From Turneriella sp. (GTDB lineage Bacteria; Spirochaetota; Leptospiria; Turneriellales; Turneriellaceae): a DNA stretch of 64,000 nucleotides. The notes under the pieces were generated by a model, which saw nothing but the letters and a program-made list of their open reading frames with translations, did not search any database and was not told the origin of the DNA. Position numbers and translations under genes: made by a program. Positions 8,651-16,011 of the stretch are shown here, piece by piece; position 1 is the stretch's first letter; each line of letters begins with the position of its first letter. The stretch is taken from NCBI GenBank assembly GCA_019186965.1, contig JABARV010000008.1, positions 1-64,000 of the forward strand, given 5' to 3'.

Positions 8651-9575
8651 GGTAATCTGAAATAATGCCGTCAACGCCACGATCTAAAAGATCGCGTATT
8701 TTTTTTGTGTCGTTCACAGTCCAAGGGATAACTAGCATTTTATTCTCGTGCGCCTTTAAAATAAAATCGTTACTACAATAAAGCCAGTATGGCGAAATAA
8801 TGTCGGCTTTTACAGCAATTGCCTTTTGTAAAATTGCATCGCGTACACCGCCACCTAACCCTATGTACATACGAAAGCCTTGCCAATACGTAGGTTGAAA
8901 GAGTGCAGATGTCCTCACGTGAGGGCTTTTGGCTTTTACCAAAGGCAAAATTTCAATCGCGAAAGATTGAACAGTAATGCGCTGGGCATACCCCGAAGCA
9001 TTTACGGCGGCTGCCATAAGCGTTGCAAATTCGTCGAGGGCTTCTTTAGAGACACTCGATGAATCTTTGTTGTCCGGTACGTCTGGAAACTTGGCTTCAA
9101 TGTTAAATAAAATGTTTCTGTATTGCGGATTTTCTTTTTCGGTCTTTTTAAATTTCTCAAAAAACTCCTCAATGGAAATTAATTTTTCGTGAGGTGAGGG
9201 TGTTTGTTCTGCAAAATCAGGATTGCGTTTCGAGCCGCAGTCGAGAGTTTTGAGCTCGGCTAATGTAAAATTACGTATCGGTTGTTCCTCTACCGGTTGG
9301 CCGTCTGGGGTGTTACAGATTATAGGATTGAGTTTTGAATTGTGGTGGATCACCAGCTTTAAATCTTTAGTGATGTTCGTGTCTAATTCAAGGACTGTTG
9401 CGCCTTCTTTGAGGCCGCGCTCAAATGCTGCCCATGTGTTTTCGGGTGCAAGTCCCCGTGCGCCACGGTGGCCCTGCAGTTCTGGTTTAGGTAAAAGACG
9501 GCGTTGGGGAGATGTACTTGTACACGCCACAACAATAGCGGTAGCAAAGAGAGTAACTCCAACATGCATTTTCAT
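8631..9575 (-). CDS. Glycerophosphodiester phosphodiesterase lipoprotein
   Basis: 314 residues when begun at the ATG at 9575. This start gives a short signal peptide ending in IVVAC|TSTS, so the enzyme is likely a lipoprotein in the periplasm. The catalytic core matches the GDPD fold: [12 protein letters not shown] (first catalytic His, about residue 36), [17 protein letters not shown] with the metal-binding Glu and Asp and the second His, and a C-terminal segment [28 protein letters not shown]. It hydrolyses glycerophosphodiesters to sn-glycerol-3-phosphate and an alcohol, normally with a divalent metal. The region upstream of this start carries three direct repeats (9650-9744). Confidence 0.88.
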   Translation of the reverse strand: [314 protein letters not shown]

Positions 9576-9649
9576 GCTTGCATACTTCGCAAAGAGGATT
9601 GGTGCATCAAGCAGAATCGTGATTTTTTCACTAAAATTGCTCGTAGGGA

Positions 9650-9744
9650 TAGTTATCCCTTTATGTGACATAATAAGGAGTAGTTACCCCTTAATGCGAC
9701 ATAATACAAAAAAATAGGATAGTTGCCCCCTAATGTGGCATAAT
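9650..9744. repeat. Three degenerate 25-bp direct repeats
   Basis: Units at 9650-9674, 9681-9705 and 9720-9744 share the pattern TAGTTaYCCCttaATGYGRCATAAT (lower case varies). Start-to-start distances are 31 and 39 bp. They occupy the space between the minus-strand phosphodiesterase gene and the plus-strand TetR gene. They could be binding sites for the TetR product or a terminal multiple-repeat remnant of an IS21-type element, whose ends carry several copies of a similar-length unit. The sequence alone does not decide. Confidence 0.7.
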
Positions 9745-9801
9745 CCAAACTCGCTATTTTTGTAGTTGACTATATATTTATATTTAACAGTATAATTCAG
9801 A

Positions 9802-10500
9802 ATGCCTCCTGTTTTCGGCGCATACGGCAAACGTGATTTGCAGAATATTTCCCTGCGCGAACGTAAATTCGCGTACGCACGTTTTTCTCTTCTTAAAGAA
9901 CTGGTAGATGCACTCGAGAAAAAAACCTTCGCAGAAATTCGCATTCGCGATTTATGCGCGGCTGCCGAAATTAGCGAGCCTTCGTTCTTCAATTATTTTC
10001 CCGAGAAAGACGATCTTCTCAACTATTTTGTCGCGCTTTGGGGTATCGAGCTCGAGCTTTTTTCGCAAAAAAACTCTCCAGGGCTCAGCGCATTAGAGGC
10101 CGCTTTCGCGCACACCGGTAAAACGGCAATTTTATATCCGCAACTTATGAAAGAACTGCTCGCGTACCAAGCGCGGGCGAATGTTCCCGAACGGCTCAAA
10201 GTACTCAAAGAACTAACGCTTGCAGAAAAAATTCTCGCCTTCGGCTGCGCACCCGACTTAGCAGAAATAGCTCCGCATGGCATTCGTAGCTGGCTGATGC
10301 AAAACGTGCAGAGTGCTATTCTGCGTCGAGAGCTGCCGAGCCATACCAATCTTCATACGGCTGCGATTGCATTCGGCGCTGTCTTTTTCGGCGTCGCAGG
10401 GCTCGCTGCAGCAGAGAACTTTGCACGCTTACCGCAACAATACGCAGATACATTGCAGATAATCATAAGTGGACTTAGAAAAGGAGGCAAGAAAAAATGA
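9802..10500 (+). CDS. TetR/AcrR family transcriptional regulator
   Basis: 232 residues. The N-terminal DNA-binding domain shows the TetR pattern: ARFSLLKELVDALEKKTF, then IRDLCAAAEISEPSFFNYF and the EKDDLLNYF turn that begins the connecting helix (residues about 25-75). The C-terminal helical ligand domain has no recognisable signature, so the inducer is unknown. Its stop codon overlaps the start of the next gene by 4 bp, so the two are translated from one mRNA. The three direct repeats just upstream are candidate operators. Typical family behaviour is repression of its own operon. Confidence 0.85.
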   Translation: MPPVFGAYGKRDLQNISLRERKFAYARFSLLKELVDALEKKTFAEIRIRDLCAAAEISEPSFFNYFPEKDDLLNYFVALWGIELELFSQKNSPGLSALEAAFAHTGKTAILYPQLMKELLAYQARANVPERLKVLKELTLAEKILAFGCAPDLAEIAPHGIRSWLMQNVQSAILRRELPSHTNLHTAAIAFGAVFFGVAGLAAAENFARLPQQYADTLQIIISGLRKGGKKK

Positions 10501-11039
10501 AGAGCTATGCAGATATCGACAAAGAGAAACTCAAAGAGCTTCTCAACGCCAATTGGATGACCCACGATGCGCAATGGTTAATGCTCTGTGCCGAAAAATT
10601 GGGCATGGTTGCGACAAATGAAATTAACCGCAAGGCAGTGCGCAATATGGCCAGCGTCGAAGTTAAACGCTTAAAAAAAGCTATGGGAGTAAAGGAAATC
10701 AAAAACTTTGCCGAGTTGAAAAACTTTCTTGAGTGCGCATTTGAAATTATTCGTGGTTCGTTCATGCGCTTCCAGATGGAATTTCCCGAAGAGAACATAA
10801 TGCTCTGGAAAATTCCGCGCTGCTTTGCGCACGATGGCGTCAAGAGTCTTGGGCTCATTACGCAGTACGAATGCGGAATCGTCGAACGCCTTTATGCTTG
10901 GTTTGATACGCTCGGTGTGCGCTATACGATTAGCCCAAAACCAAAGGGTTGCAATATGGTCGATTTCGGTAAATGCGAAATGCAAATTCGTTTTGACTTT
11001 AAGCCCGGCTTTGTCGCAGAGGCGCACAGTAATGCATAG
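10497..11039 (+). CDS. DUF6125-like protein co-transcribed with TetR regulator
   Basis: 180-residue cytoplasmic protein, start overlapping the TetR stop in an ATGA. The segment HDAQWLMLCAEKLGM followed by NEINRKAVRNMASVEVKRL resembles the DUF6125 family as I remember it, small proteins often paired with TetR regulators. Several cysteines (about residues 31, 81, 102, 121 and 146) could bind a metal or cluster, but no classical motif is present. Function unknown. The partnership with a TetR protein suggests an inducible enzyme or binding protein. A hairpin with a T-run begins about 45 bp after the stop. Confidence 0.55.
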   Translation: MKSYADIDKEKLKELLNANWMTHDAQWLMLCAEKLGMVATNEINRKAVRNMASVEVKRLKKAMGVKEIKNFAELKNFLECAFEIIRGSFMRFQMEFPEENIMLWKIPRCFAHDGVKSLGLITQYECGIVERLYAWFDTLGVRYTISPKPKGCNMVDFGKCEMQIRFDFKPGFVAEAHSNA

Positions 11040-11082
11040 GGGATGTCAGTGCCCTTAATCCGCATTTTGTGCGCGGTGCGCG

Positions 11083-11104
11083 GCGGGCGTAACCCGCATC
11101 TTTT
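11083..11104 (+). terminator. Probable intrinsic terminator after the TetR operon
   Basis: The sequence GCGGG CGTAA CCCGC at 11083-11097 can form a 5-bp GC stem with a 5-base loop and is followed by ATCTTTT. It lies between the plus-strand TetR operon and the convergent decayed lipoprotein gene. The stem is short, so strength is uncertain. Confidence 0.45.
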
Positions 11105-11139
11105 AAAAAAAACAGAGTATATTGTATTGGTTTTGTCTA

Positions 11140-11489
11140 TCAGCGTCGAAAACGTAAATTCCATTCAGGTGTTTCGTAGACGAAGCGCGACTGCATAGCC
11201 GTATCGATCGCTTCAGGCAGTGTATCGGCCAACCAATCGAAATTTTGCGCGTTATCCTGTGTCGAATTGGTAAAACGCAGAAATCCCAAGCGTGCCTTCT
11301 CTCGCGTAGATTTAATATTTTTTCGTCGCGAAGTATTTCTGTCTTACCTATCTTCACATAGGGACTCGTTGATACCGGATAAGCGAGCTTATCAAATCGT
11401 ATTTTTGCGCGGCCGCCAGCACACGCAGTCATCGTCAACAGAAAAGCAGCGCATAAGGTGAAAACTGAGCAACCGCGCAAGCCGTTCAT
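11140..11489 (-). pseudogene. Frameshifted small lipoprotein gene
   Basis: Starts at the ATG at 11489 with a clear lipoprotein signal peptide ending LLTMTAC|AGG, then RFDKLAYPVSTSPYVKIGKTEILRDEK in pieces. Just after DEK the original frame loses protein-like character, while the next frame continues KSTREKARLGFLRF, FDWLADTLPEAID and FVYETPEWNLRFRR to a stop at 11140-11142. The switch point is a run of six T (six A on the coding strand) at 11318-11323; one extra A would join the halves as a protein of about 117 residues. This is a one-base deletion, a sequencing error in a homopolymer, or a phase-variable tract. Start overlaps the upstream gene stop (ATGA). Function unknown. Confidence 0.65.
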
Positions 11490-11839
11490 TTAGTTTGTCC
11501 TTTTTCGCAAGTTGTCGCAGAAATTTCTAGCCATTGGCTATTGCCGCCCATCAGCAGAATAAACCAACCGTAGCTACCCGCACGAATTTCGTTAATTTGG
11601 GCGAGCTTTTCGTCTCTTGGGTCGGCTTTCAGGAAAACCAGATCGCTTTCTGAGGGTATCGAAGGGTCGCTTACAGAAGCTGAAGTGAAAGCATAGAAAA
11701 CCGATCTGGCTTGCTGCGTACTACTATCTACGCTCGCAGTTTTCGCCGCACACCCATCTGCGTTGAGCAGGACAGGCTTTGTCACGTTCGGAGTTGCGAT
11801 CGTCAAACGAGTCGTACAGCTTATAGTCCACAGGCTCAA
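11486..11839 (-). CDS. Probable lipoprotein with damaged signal peptide
   Basis: 117 residues from a TTG at 11839, the first possible start after an in-frame stop. The reading begins LSLWTIS|CTTRLTIATPNV, which looks like the end of a lipoprotein signal peptide and the first mature residues, but no hydrophobic stretch precedes it. An ATG at 11853-11855 in the neighbouring frame (MRTVA) would join it if one base were removed, so a further small frameshift is possible. The mature part (GSYGWFILLMGGNSQWLEI) reads as a beta-rich domain. The stop overlaps the next lipoprotein start in ATGA. Function unknown; possibly a pseudogene. Confidence 0.5.
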   Translation of the reverse strand: MSLWTISCTTRLTIATPNVTKPVLLNADGCAAKTASVDSSTQQARSVFYAFTSASVSDPSIPSESDLVFLKADPRDEKLAQINEIRAGSYGWFILLMGGNSQWLEISATTCEKGQTK

Positions 11840-11896
11840 AGGCTACAGTCCTCATTTTTGCGTGACGCCTTGAATATCCGCAATAAAATCGAGCTT

Positions 11897-12735
11897 ATGC
11901 ACAAAATCATTATCTTTTTTATTAGCTTCTCTCTTATCCACGCAGCAACCGTTATCACAACGACGGATCGTTTTACAGGCACGATTACAGCGAAGACACA
12001 AACGAGTCTAACCATGAGAGATGAAGACGGCGTTACGCACCAAATCGATCGCAATCATATTTTGAAAGTTATGGATGACGACGGTAAAGTTGTCTACACC
12101 GCGCCATCGCTCGCTCAAGACGCAGCACTTCCACCCCCACTCCCTTCAGCCGCAGCGGCACCACCTCCATCACAGCAACACGATGAAGGGTTTGAACAAC
12201 ATGACGGCTTTTTTCTACGTATGTTGGGTGGGTGGGGGCTTATTCATTCGAAGGAACAAATATCTATAATGACAAATTAACTTTTTCCTCACTAATGGGC
12301 GTTTTTCATTTGCAGCTTGGGTTTGCTGTGGTCGATAATTTTATTTTATACGGTTCTTTGAGTGGATATTCGTCCATGGATATTACTAAAGCGGAAGTCA
12401 ATGGCCAAACACAATATATGTCAAACTCCATGAAAGCTGGTATCAGTGGCATGAGTGCGGGCTTTACCTATTATATCATGCCTTTAAATCTCTATATAGG
12501 TGCAGACATTGGGCGAGCAGTAACGATACTGACCAGTGGATCAGCATCACTGGAATCAAAAGCTGGCTTTGGCTTCAATCTCTACATAGGTAAAGAATGG
12601 TGGGTTTCAAAGAATTGGGGAATTGGTGCAACATTATTTTATCACTATAGCTCGTTACCGGATGGTACGCCCGATTCAATGATTGCGCATACCAACACCG
12701 TCATCGGCATCGCCTTCAGCGCGACGTATAATTAA
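11897..12735 (+). pseudogene. Outer-membrane protein gene split by a frameshift
   Basis: The first part (ATG 11897) encodes a signal peptide MHKIIIFFISFSLIHA, a domain with TDRFTGTITAKTQTSLTM and IDRNHILKVMDDDGKVV, a proline-rich linker and HDGFFLRMLGG. It then runs out of frame and stops at 12278-12280. The next frame (visible from 12232) continues GAYSFEGTNIYNDKLTF and a barrel-like sequence ending VIGIAFSATYN at 12735. Together they form one protein of about 280 residues with the plan of the gene at 3070-3966. The break lies in the G-rich tract near 12227-12239 (GGGTGGGTGGGGG), where a change of one base inserted or two removed restores the frame. It could be a true pseudogene, a phase-variable gene or an assembly error. 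Confidence 0.7.
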
Positions 12736-12740
12736 AGCGC

Positions 12741-14570
12741 GTGTGTGTGCGTAAGATTTTTTTTCTTACGTTAATCTATTTAACTGCTTGCCATAACAAG
12801 ACGGCAACGCGCGGTGTGGCTCCACCGGCGACACCCAACACTGCACCCATTTTACTTCTCAAGCCCACACAGTCAAAAGGGATCGACGCTATCTCTTTTA
12901 TGGGGGTACTTGCCGATAGAGTGGATTTATCCACTCTATCGGCGGTGGTGCAGAAGGGAAATTTTTCTTACAACGACGTGGATTCTATACACTATGGCTT
13001 CACCGACAAGCCGCTTTGGTTCCACTTGCGCTACCGCTACACTGAGGCAACGGCAACGCCTTTACTTCTCATGCTCGGTAATTTCACGCTGCATTATGTC
13101 GATTTCTATTTTGTCAAAAAAGGTAAATTGCTTACAAAACGCTCAATGGGACAGGCGCGCCCTTTCGCAAGACGTTACCGAGCTTTACGCGAGTTTTCAT
13201 CACCGCTACCCGTCGATACCGAACCTATTGATCTCTATTTACGCCTCAAGAGCGCGACGACTATTTATTTTACTCCTGTCGTGAAACAGGAAAGACAAGT
13301 CATTGAAAAAGAAAACTGGGATCAACTTATTGCAGGTTTAATCTTTGGAGCACAGGCGGTGCTCATCCTTTTTAATTTTTTTCTTTTTCTAAGTTTGAAA
13401 GACCGCAGCTACTTTCTCTATTCTGCGTATATTTTCACTTGGTTGGCGTTCGAGCTCAACAATTCTGGCTTTTTAGCAAAATACATTTTGCCGAACCGCC
13501 CCGCATGGGACGCTCGCATTTTGCCGATGACTTCTCTCCTTTTGCACGGTTGCTTTATGCTTTTTGCCGAAAATTTTATGCGAATGAAGAAAGGAATCAC
13601 ACGAAACATCCTTAAATATGGCGGCAACGCTCTGCTTCTTTTGTCGCTGCCTGCGCTTTTTACTCCACAGCCTTTGACCAATCGAATTCTACTTACTTTA
13701 ACGCTTCCGGTAACTCTTGTTATTCTCGTACACGCGTACCGTGCGATACGTTTGAAACACCCCTCGTCGGGATACTTTCTTGCTGCGACGATTGTTTCTT
13801 TGTTGGTGGTGCCTATTTTTATTTTGACCCGAATCGTCGAGTTGGATACGGAAAATTACGCCATCAATACTTTTTTATTTTACGCAGTGCCGCTCACTGT
13901 TGTCGCCGAGGCAATCCTCTTTAGTTTTGCTTTGGCCGATAGATACCACCGTCTTCGAGAACAAAATGAAGTGCAGCGTATGGCTTTTGCGGCAGAACTG
14001 AAAAAAGAACGGCAACAAATTTTCTCTGAACTACACGATTTCATCGGGTCTGATCTCACCCTCATCATGATGAAAACAGCCGACGCAAAAAATAAAACAA
14101 TGCAAGAGTTGCGTGAACGTGTCATGGGGATTTCAAAAAGTTTGCGTACACTGCTCGAGTTGGAGAATGTCGACCCTGAGCTGCCGCAAAAACTTGCCTC
14201 AAGCATCGAAGGGCGTTCGCGCGAGGTTGCTCAAAGCTGCGGTATGAGACTCAACTTAAAGTTGACGCCTTTGGTTTTGTCTACCCGTGCGGCTTTTCAT
14301 CTACAGCGCTTCGCGTATGAAGCTCTCTCTAACGCCATGCAGCACAGCGGCGCTTCGCAGTTAACGGTAAAGTTTTACAGGCGTAGCGAGTACGTCCACC
14401 TCATCGTTGCCGATGACGGCGTGGGTATTCAACAAAGAGCGCAGGGCAGTGGGCATGGATTGAAAAATTTGATGGTGCGTGCGCGTAGTTTACATGGCCG
14501 AGCGCGAATATTTACCCGAGCGCAAAAAGGCACTGCCATAATTTTAAGTTTTCATTTCGAGCCCACTTAA
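12741..14570 (+). CDS. 7TM-DISM sensor histidine kinase
   Basis: 609 residues from GTG 12741 (another GTG at 12747 is possible). Order: signal-like segment with a lipobox-like LTAC at about residue 17; an extracytoplasmic 7TMR-DISM sensing domain (about 45-170, with LWFHLRYRY); seven membrane helices (about 190-395); a short coiled coil; a HisKA_3 dimerisation domain with the phospho-acceptor in FSELHDFIGSDL (about 434); and a HATPase domain with ALSNAMQHSGA, ADDGVGI and GSGHGLKNL. It autophosphorylates on His and is the evident partner of the NarL-type regulator starting 11 bp downstream. The ligand is probably carbohydrate-like or envelope-derived by family analogy, but unknown. Confidence 0.88.
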   Translation: MCVRKIFFLTLIYLTACHNKTATRGVAPPATPNTAPILLLKPTQSKGIDAISFMGVLADRVDLSTLSAVVQKGNFSYNDVDSIHYGFTDKPLWFHLRYRYTEATATPLLLMLGNFTLHYVDFYFVKKGKLLTKRSMGQARPFARRYRALREFSSPLPVDTEPIDLYLRLKSATTIYFTPVVKQERQVIEKENWDQLIAGLIFGAQAVLILFNFFLFLSLKDRSYFLYSAYIFTWLAFELNNSGFLAKYILPNRPAWDARILPMTSLLLHGCFMLFAENFMRMKKGITRNILKYGGNALLLLSLPALFTPQPLTNRILLTLTLPVTLVILVHAYRAIRLKHPSSGYFLAATIVSLLVVPIFILTRIVELDTENYAINTFLFYAVPLTVVAEAILFSFALADRYHRLREQNEVQRMAFAAELKKERQQIFSELHDFIGSDLTLIMMKTADAKNKTMQELRERVMGISKSLRTLLELENVDPELPQKLASSIEGRSREVAQSCGMRLNLKLTPLVLSTRAAFHLQRFAYEALSNAMQHSGASQLTVKFYRRSEYVHLIVADDGVGIQQRAQGSGHGLKNLMVRARSLHGRARIFTRAQKGTAIILSFHFEPT

Positions 14571-14581
14571 GTTTCTGGCCG

Positions 14582-15223
14582 TTGGCTAAAAGAATTATCG
14601 TTATCGAAGACGACCATAACGTGAGTAAAGCGCTCACCGAAAAGTTGCGCAAAAGCGCAATGTACACTGTCCAAGCGGTTTTCCAAAAATGTGAAGATGC
14701 ACTTCCTTTTATTGAGCGCGGCAACACTTGGTTAACAATTCTCGACCTGGGACTTCCAGGGCTTTCAGGGGCGAGCGCCATCAAAGCAGTCAAAAAAGCA
14801 AACCCCGAAGGGGAGATACTCATCCATTCCATTTACGACAGCGGTGATGAAATTTTTACAGCGCTGCAAGCAGGGGCATCGGGATATTTATTAAAAGGTT
14901 GCAACTCCATCGAGCTCGTCGAAGCGCTCAAGCAAATCGAAGCGGGTGGCGCACCAATGTCGTATAGCATTGCGCGCAAGGTTGCCAGTTTTTTTACAAA
15001 GCTTACACCGAAAGAAAAGCCAACCACCGAAGAGGGCACTCTCACCGAACGCGAAAATTCAATCTTGAGGCGGTTATCAGAAGGCTATGCGTATAAAGAC
15101 ATCGCGCAGCTTGCTGGCATCAGCGTACACACCGTGCATACGCACATTAAAAACATTTACCGCAAGCTTGAAGTGCATTCCCGCGCAGAAGCGGTTTATC
15201 AACAGCGAAAGCACCTGAACTAA
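14582..15223 (+). CDS. NarL/LuxR-type response regulator
   Basis: 213 residues from a TTG start just after the kinase gene. The receiver domain has the acidic pair in VIEDDHNV, the phospho-acceptor Asp in ILDLGLPGLSG and the conserved Lys in GYLLKG. The C-terminal LuxR-type helix-turn-helix is LTERENSILRRLSEGYAYKDIAQLAGI followed, in the recognition helix, by VHTVHTHIKNIYRKL (split here). It is a typical partner for a HisKA_3 kinase. The lipoprotein gene 77 bp downstream with its own promoter-like sequence may be a target (inference). Confidence 0.92.
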   Translation: MAKRIIVIEDDHNVSKALTEKLRKSAMYTVQAVFQKCEDALPFIERGNTWLTILDLGLPGLSGASAIKAVKKANPEGEILIHSIYDSGDEIFTALQAGASGYLLKGCNSIELVEALKQIEAGGAPMSYSIARKVASFFTKLTPKEKPTTEEGTLTERENSILRRLSEGYAYKDIAQLAGISVHTVHTHIKNIYRKLEVHSRAEAVYQQRKHLN

Positions 15224-15239
15224 TACCCAGTTTAGGGGA

Positions 15240-15268
15240 TTGACAAACGGCAAAAAATCCAATAAAAA
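15240..15268 (+). promoter_or_regulatory. Sigma-70-like promoter of the lipoprotein gene
   Basis: TTGACA at 15240-15245, a 17-base spacer, and TAAAAA at 15263-15268. The -35 box is perfect and the -10 box matches four of six consensus positions. It lies 32 bp upstream of the ATG at 15301 and just after the response-regulator stop, so the lipoprotein can be transcribed separately from the two-component operon. Confidence 0.55.
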
Positions 15269-15273
15269 CCAAA

Positions 15274-15291
15274 ACAAATTTACCAATTTGT
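15274..15291 (+). promoter_or_regulatory. Stem-loop abutting the ribosome binding site
   Basis: ACAAATT (15274-15280), loop TACC, AATTTGT (15285-15291): a perfect 7-bp stem ending one base before the Shine-Dalgarno sequence GGAGG at 15293-15297. A stem this close could tune ribosome access or protect the 5' end of the mRNA. It is AT-rich and weak, and it may be chance. Confidence 0.4.
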
Positions 15292-15300
15292 GGAGGACAA

Positions 15301-15945
15301 ATGAAACATTTGAAACAATTTTTAATCGCAATCTCGGCATTGGCGCTGAGCTCTTGCGCTACACTCATGGGCGGGGGAGCATCCGACCCAGTCATCAACG
15401 CCGACGATTTAACGATGGTCCAAGGGGCAAACCCTTCGAACACTTGCCTTGTCACTGGCCTTGTGGACGGAACCAAAGAAGCAGGCACGGGCTTAGCTGG
15501 TGCGATTGAACACGAAGGCAAAAGAGCCGCACTCGTATTTAAAGGTGCTGGTGCGCTTGACGCGAGTGTTTTCTATGCTTTGGTGCCTCAAGGTTCTTTT
15601 GAAGTTAAATACCTTGCTTTGGGTGAAAACAAAAAAAGCAACGAATCGTGCTGGGGGGCTAACAACAAATGTGTTGTAACCTATGGCGAGCCCGCGACAG
15701 TGGCGGACAAAAATCCATTGCCCGGTAAGCACGGCGCTTTACCTGCTGCGTATAAAGGCACTTGCAAAGGTGGTTTTGTCTTTTTAGGCGTTTACGAAGC
15801 GGTGGTGGGTGGACTCATGAGCTCGTCCAAATTTACTGAAATGAGCACCGGCATGTATATGCCTGGCGAGCGCTTCCAAAGCCGCCACTTTGCAGCACTG
15901 AAAGAACAGCTCAAGGGAACACCTTGGGAAAGTTTGATTAAGTAA
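15301..15945 (+). CDS. Lipoprotein of unknown function
   Basis: 214 residues with a strong ribosome binding site (GGAGG). The signal peptide ends in ALSSC|ATLMGGG, a good lipobox. The mature protein has paired cysteines (NTC, SCWGANNKC, GTC), which may form disulfides in the periplasm, and a glycine-rich segment GGFVFLGVYEAVVGG. I do not recognise the family. It stands alone between the two-component operon and metH with its own promoter-like sequence and a strong shared terminator, which suggests an abundant, separately regulated envelope protein. Confidence 0.75.
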   Translation: MKHLKQFLIAISALALSSCATLMGGGASDPVINADDLTMVQGANPSNTCLVTGLVDGTKEAGTGLAGAIEHEGKRAALVFKGAGALDASVFYALVPQGSFEVKYLALGENKKSNESCWGANNKCVVTYGEPATVADKNPLPGKHGALPAAYKGTCKGGFVFLGVYEAVVGGLMSSSKFTEMSTGMYMPGERFQSRHFAALKEQLKGTPWESLIK

Positions 15946-15964
15946 GACGTATAATTAACATTTT

Positions 15965-15993
15965 ATATTTTTGGGGATATACCCCAAAAATAT
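15965..15993. terminator. Bidirectional intrinsic terminator between the lipoprotein gene and metH
   Basis: A perfect 12-bp inverted repeat, ATATTTTTGGGG (15965-15976) and CCCCAAAAATAT (15982-15993), around the loop ATATA. A-rich and T-rich flanks on both sides give a T-run in either direction. It lies between two convergent genes. Confidence 0.85.
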
Positions 15994-16011
15994 AAAAAAA
16001 TTCTAATACTC

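Noticed and set aside
9672-9801. Frame extending the phosphodiesterase start upstream to about 9671
   Set aside because: The longer start would bury the lipoprotein signal peptide that begins at 9575 and would read through the first direct repeat.
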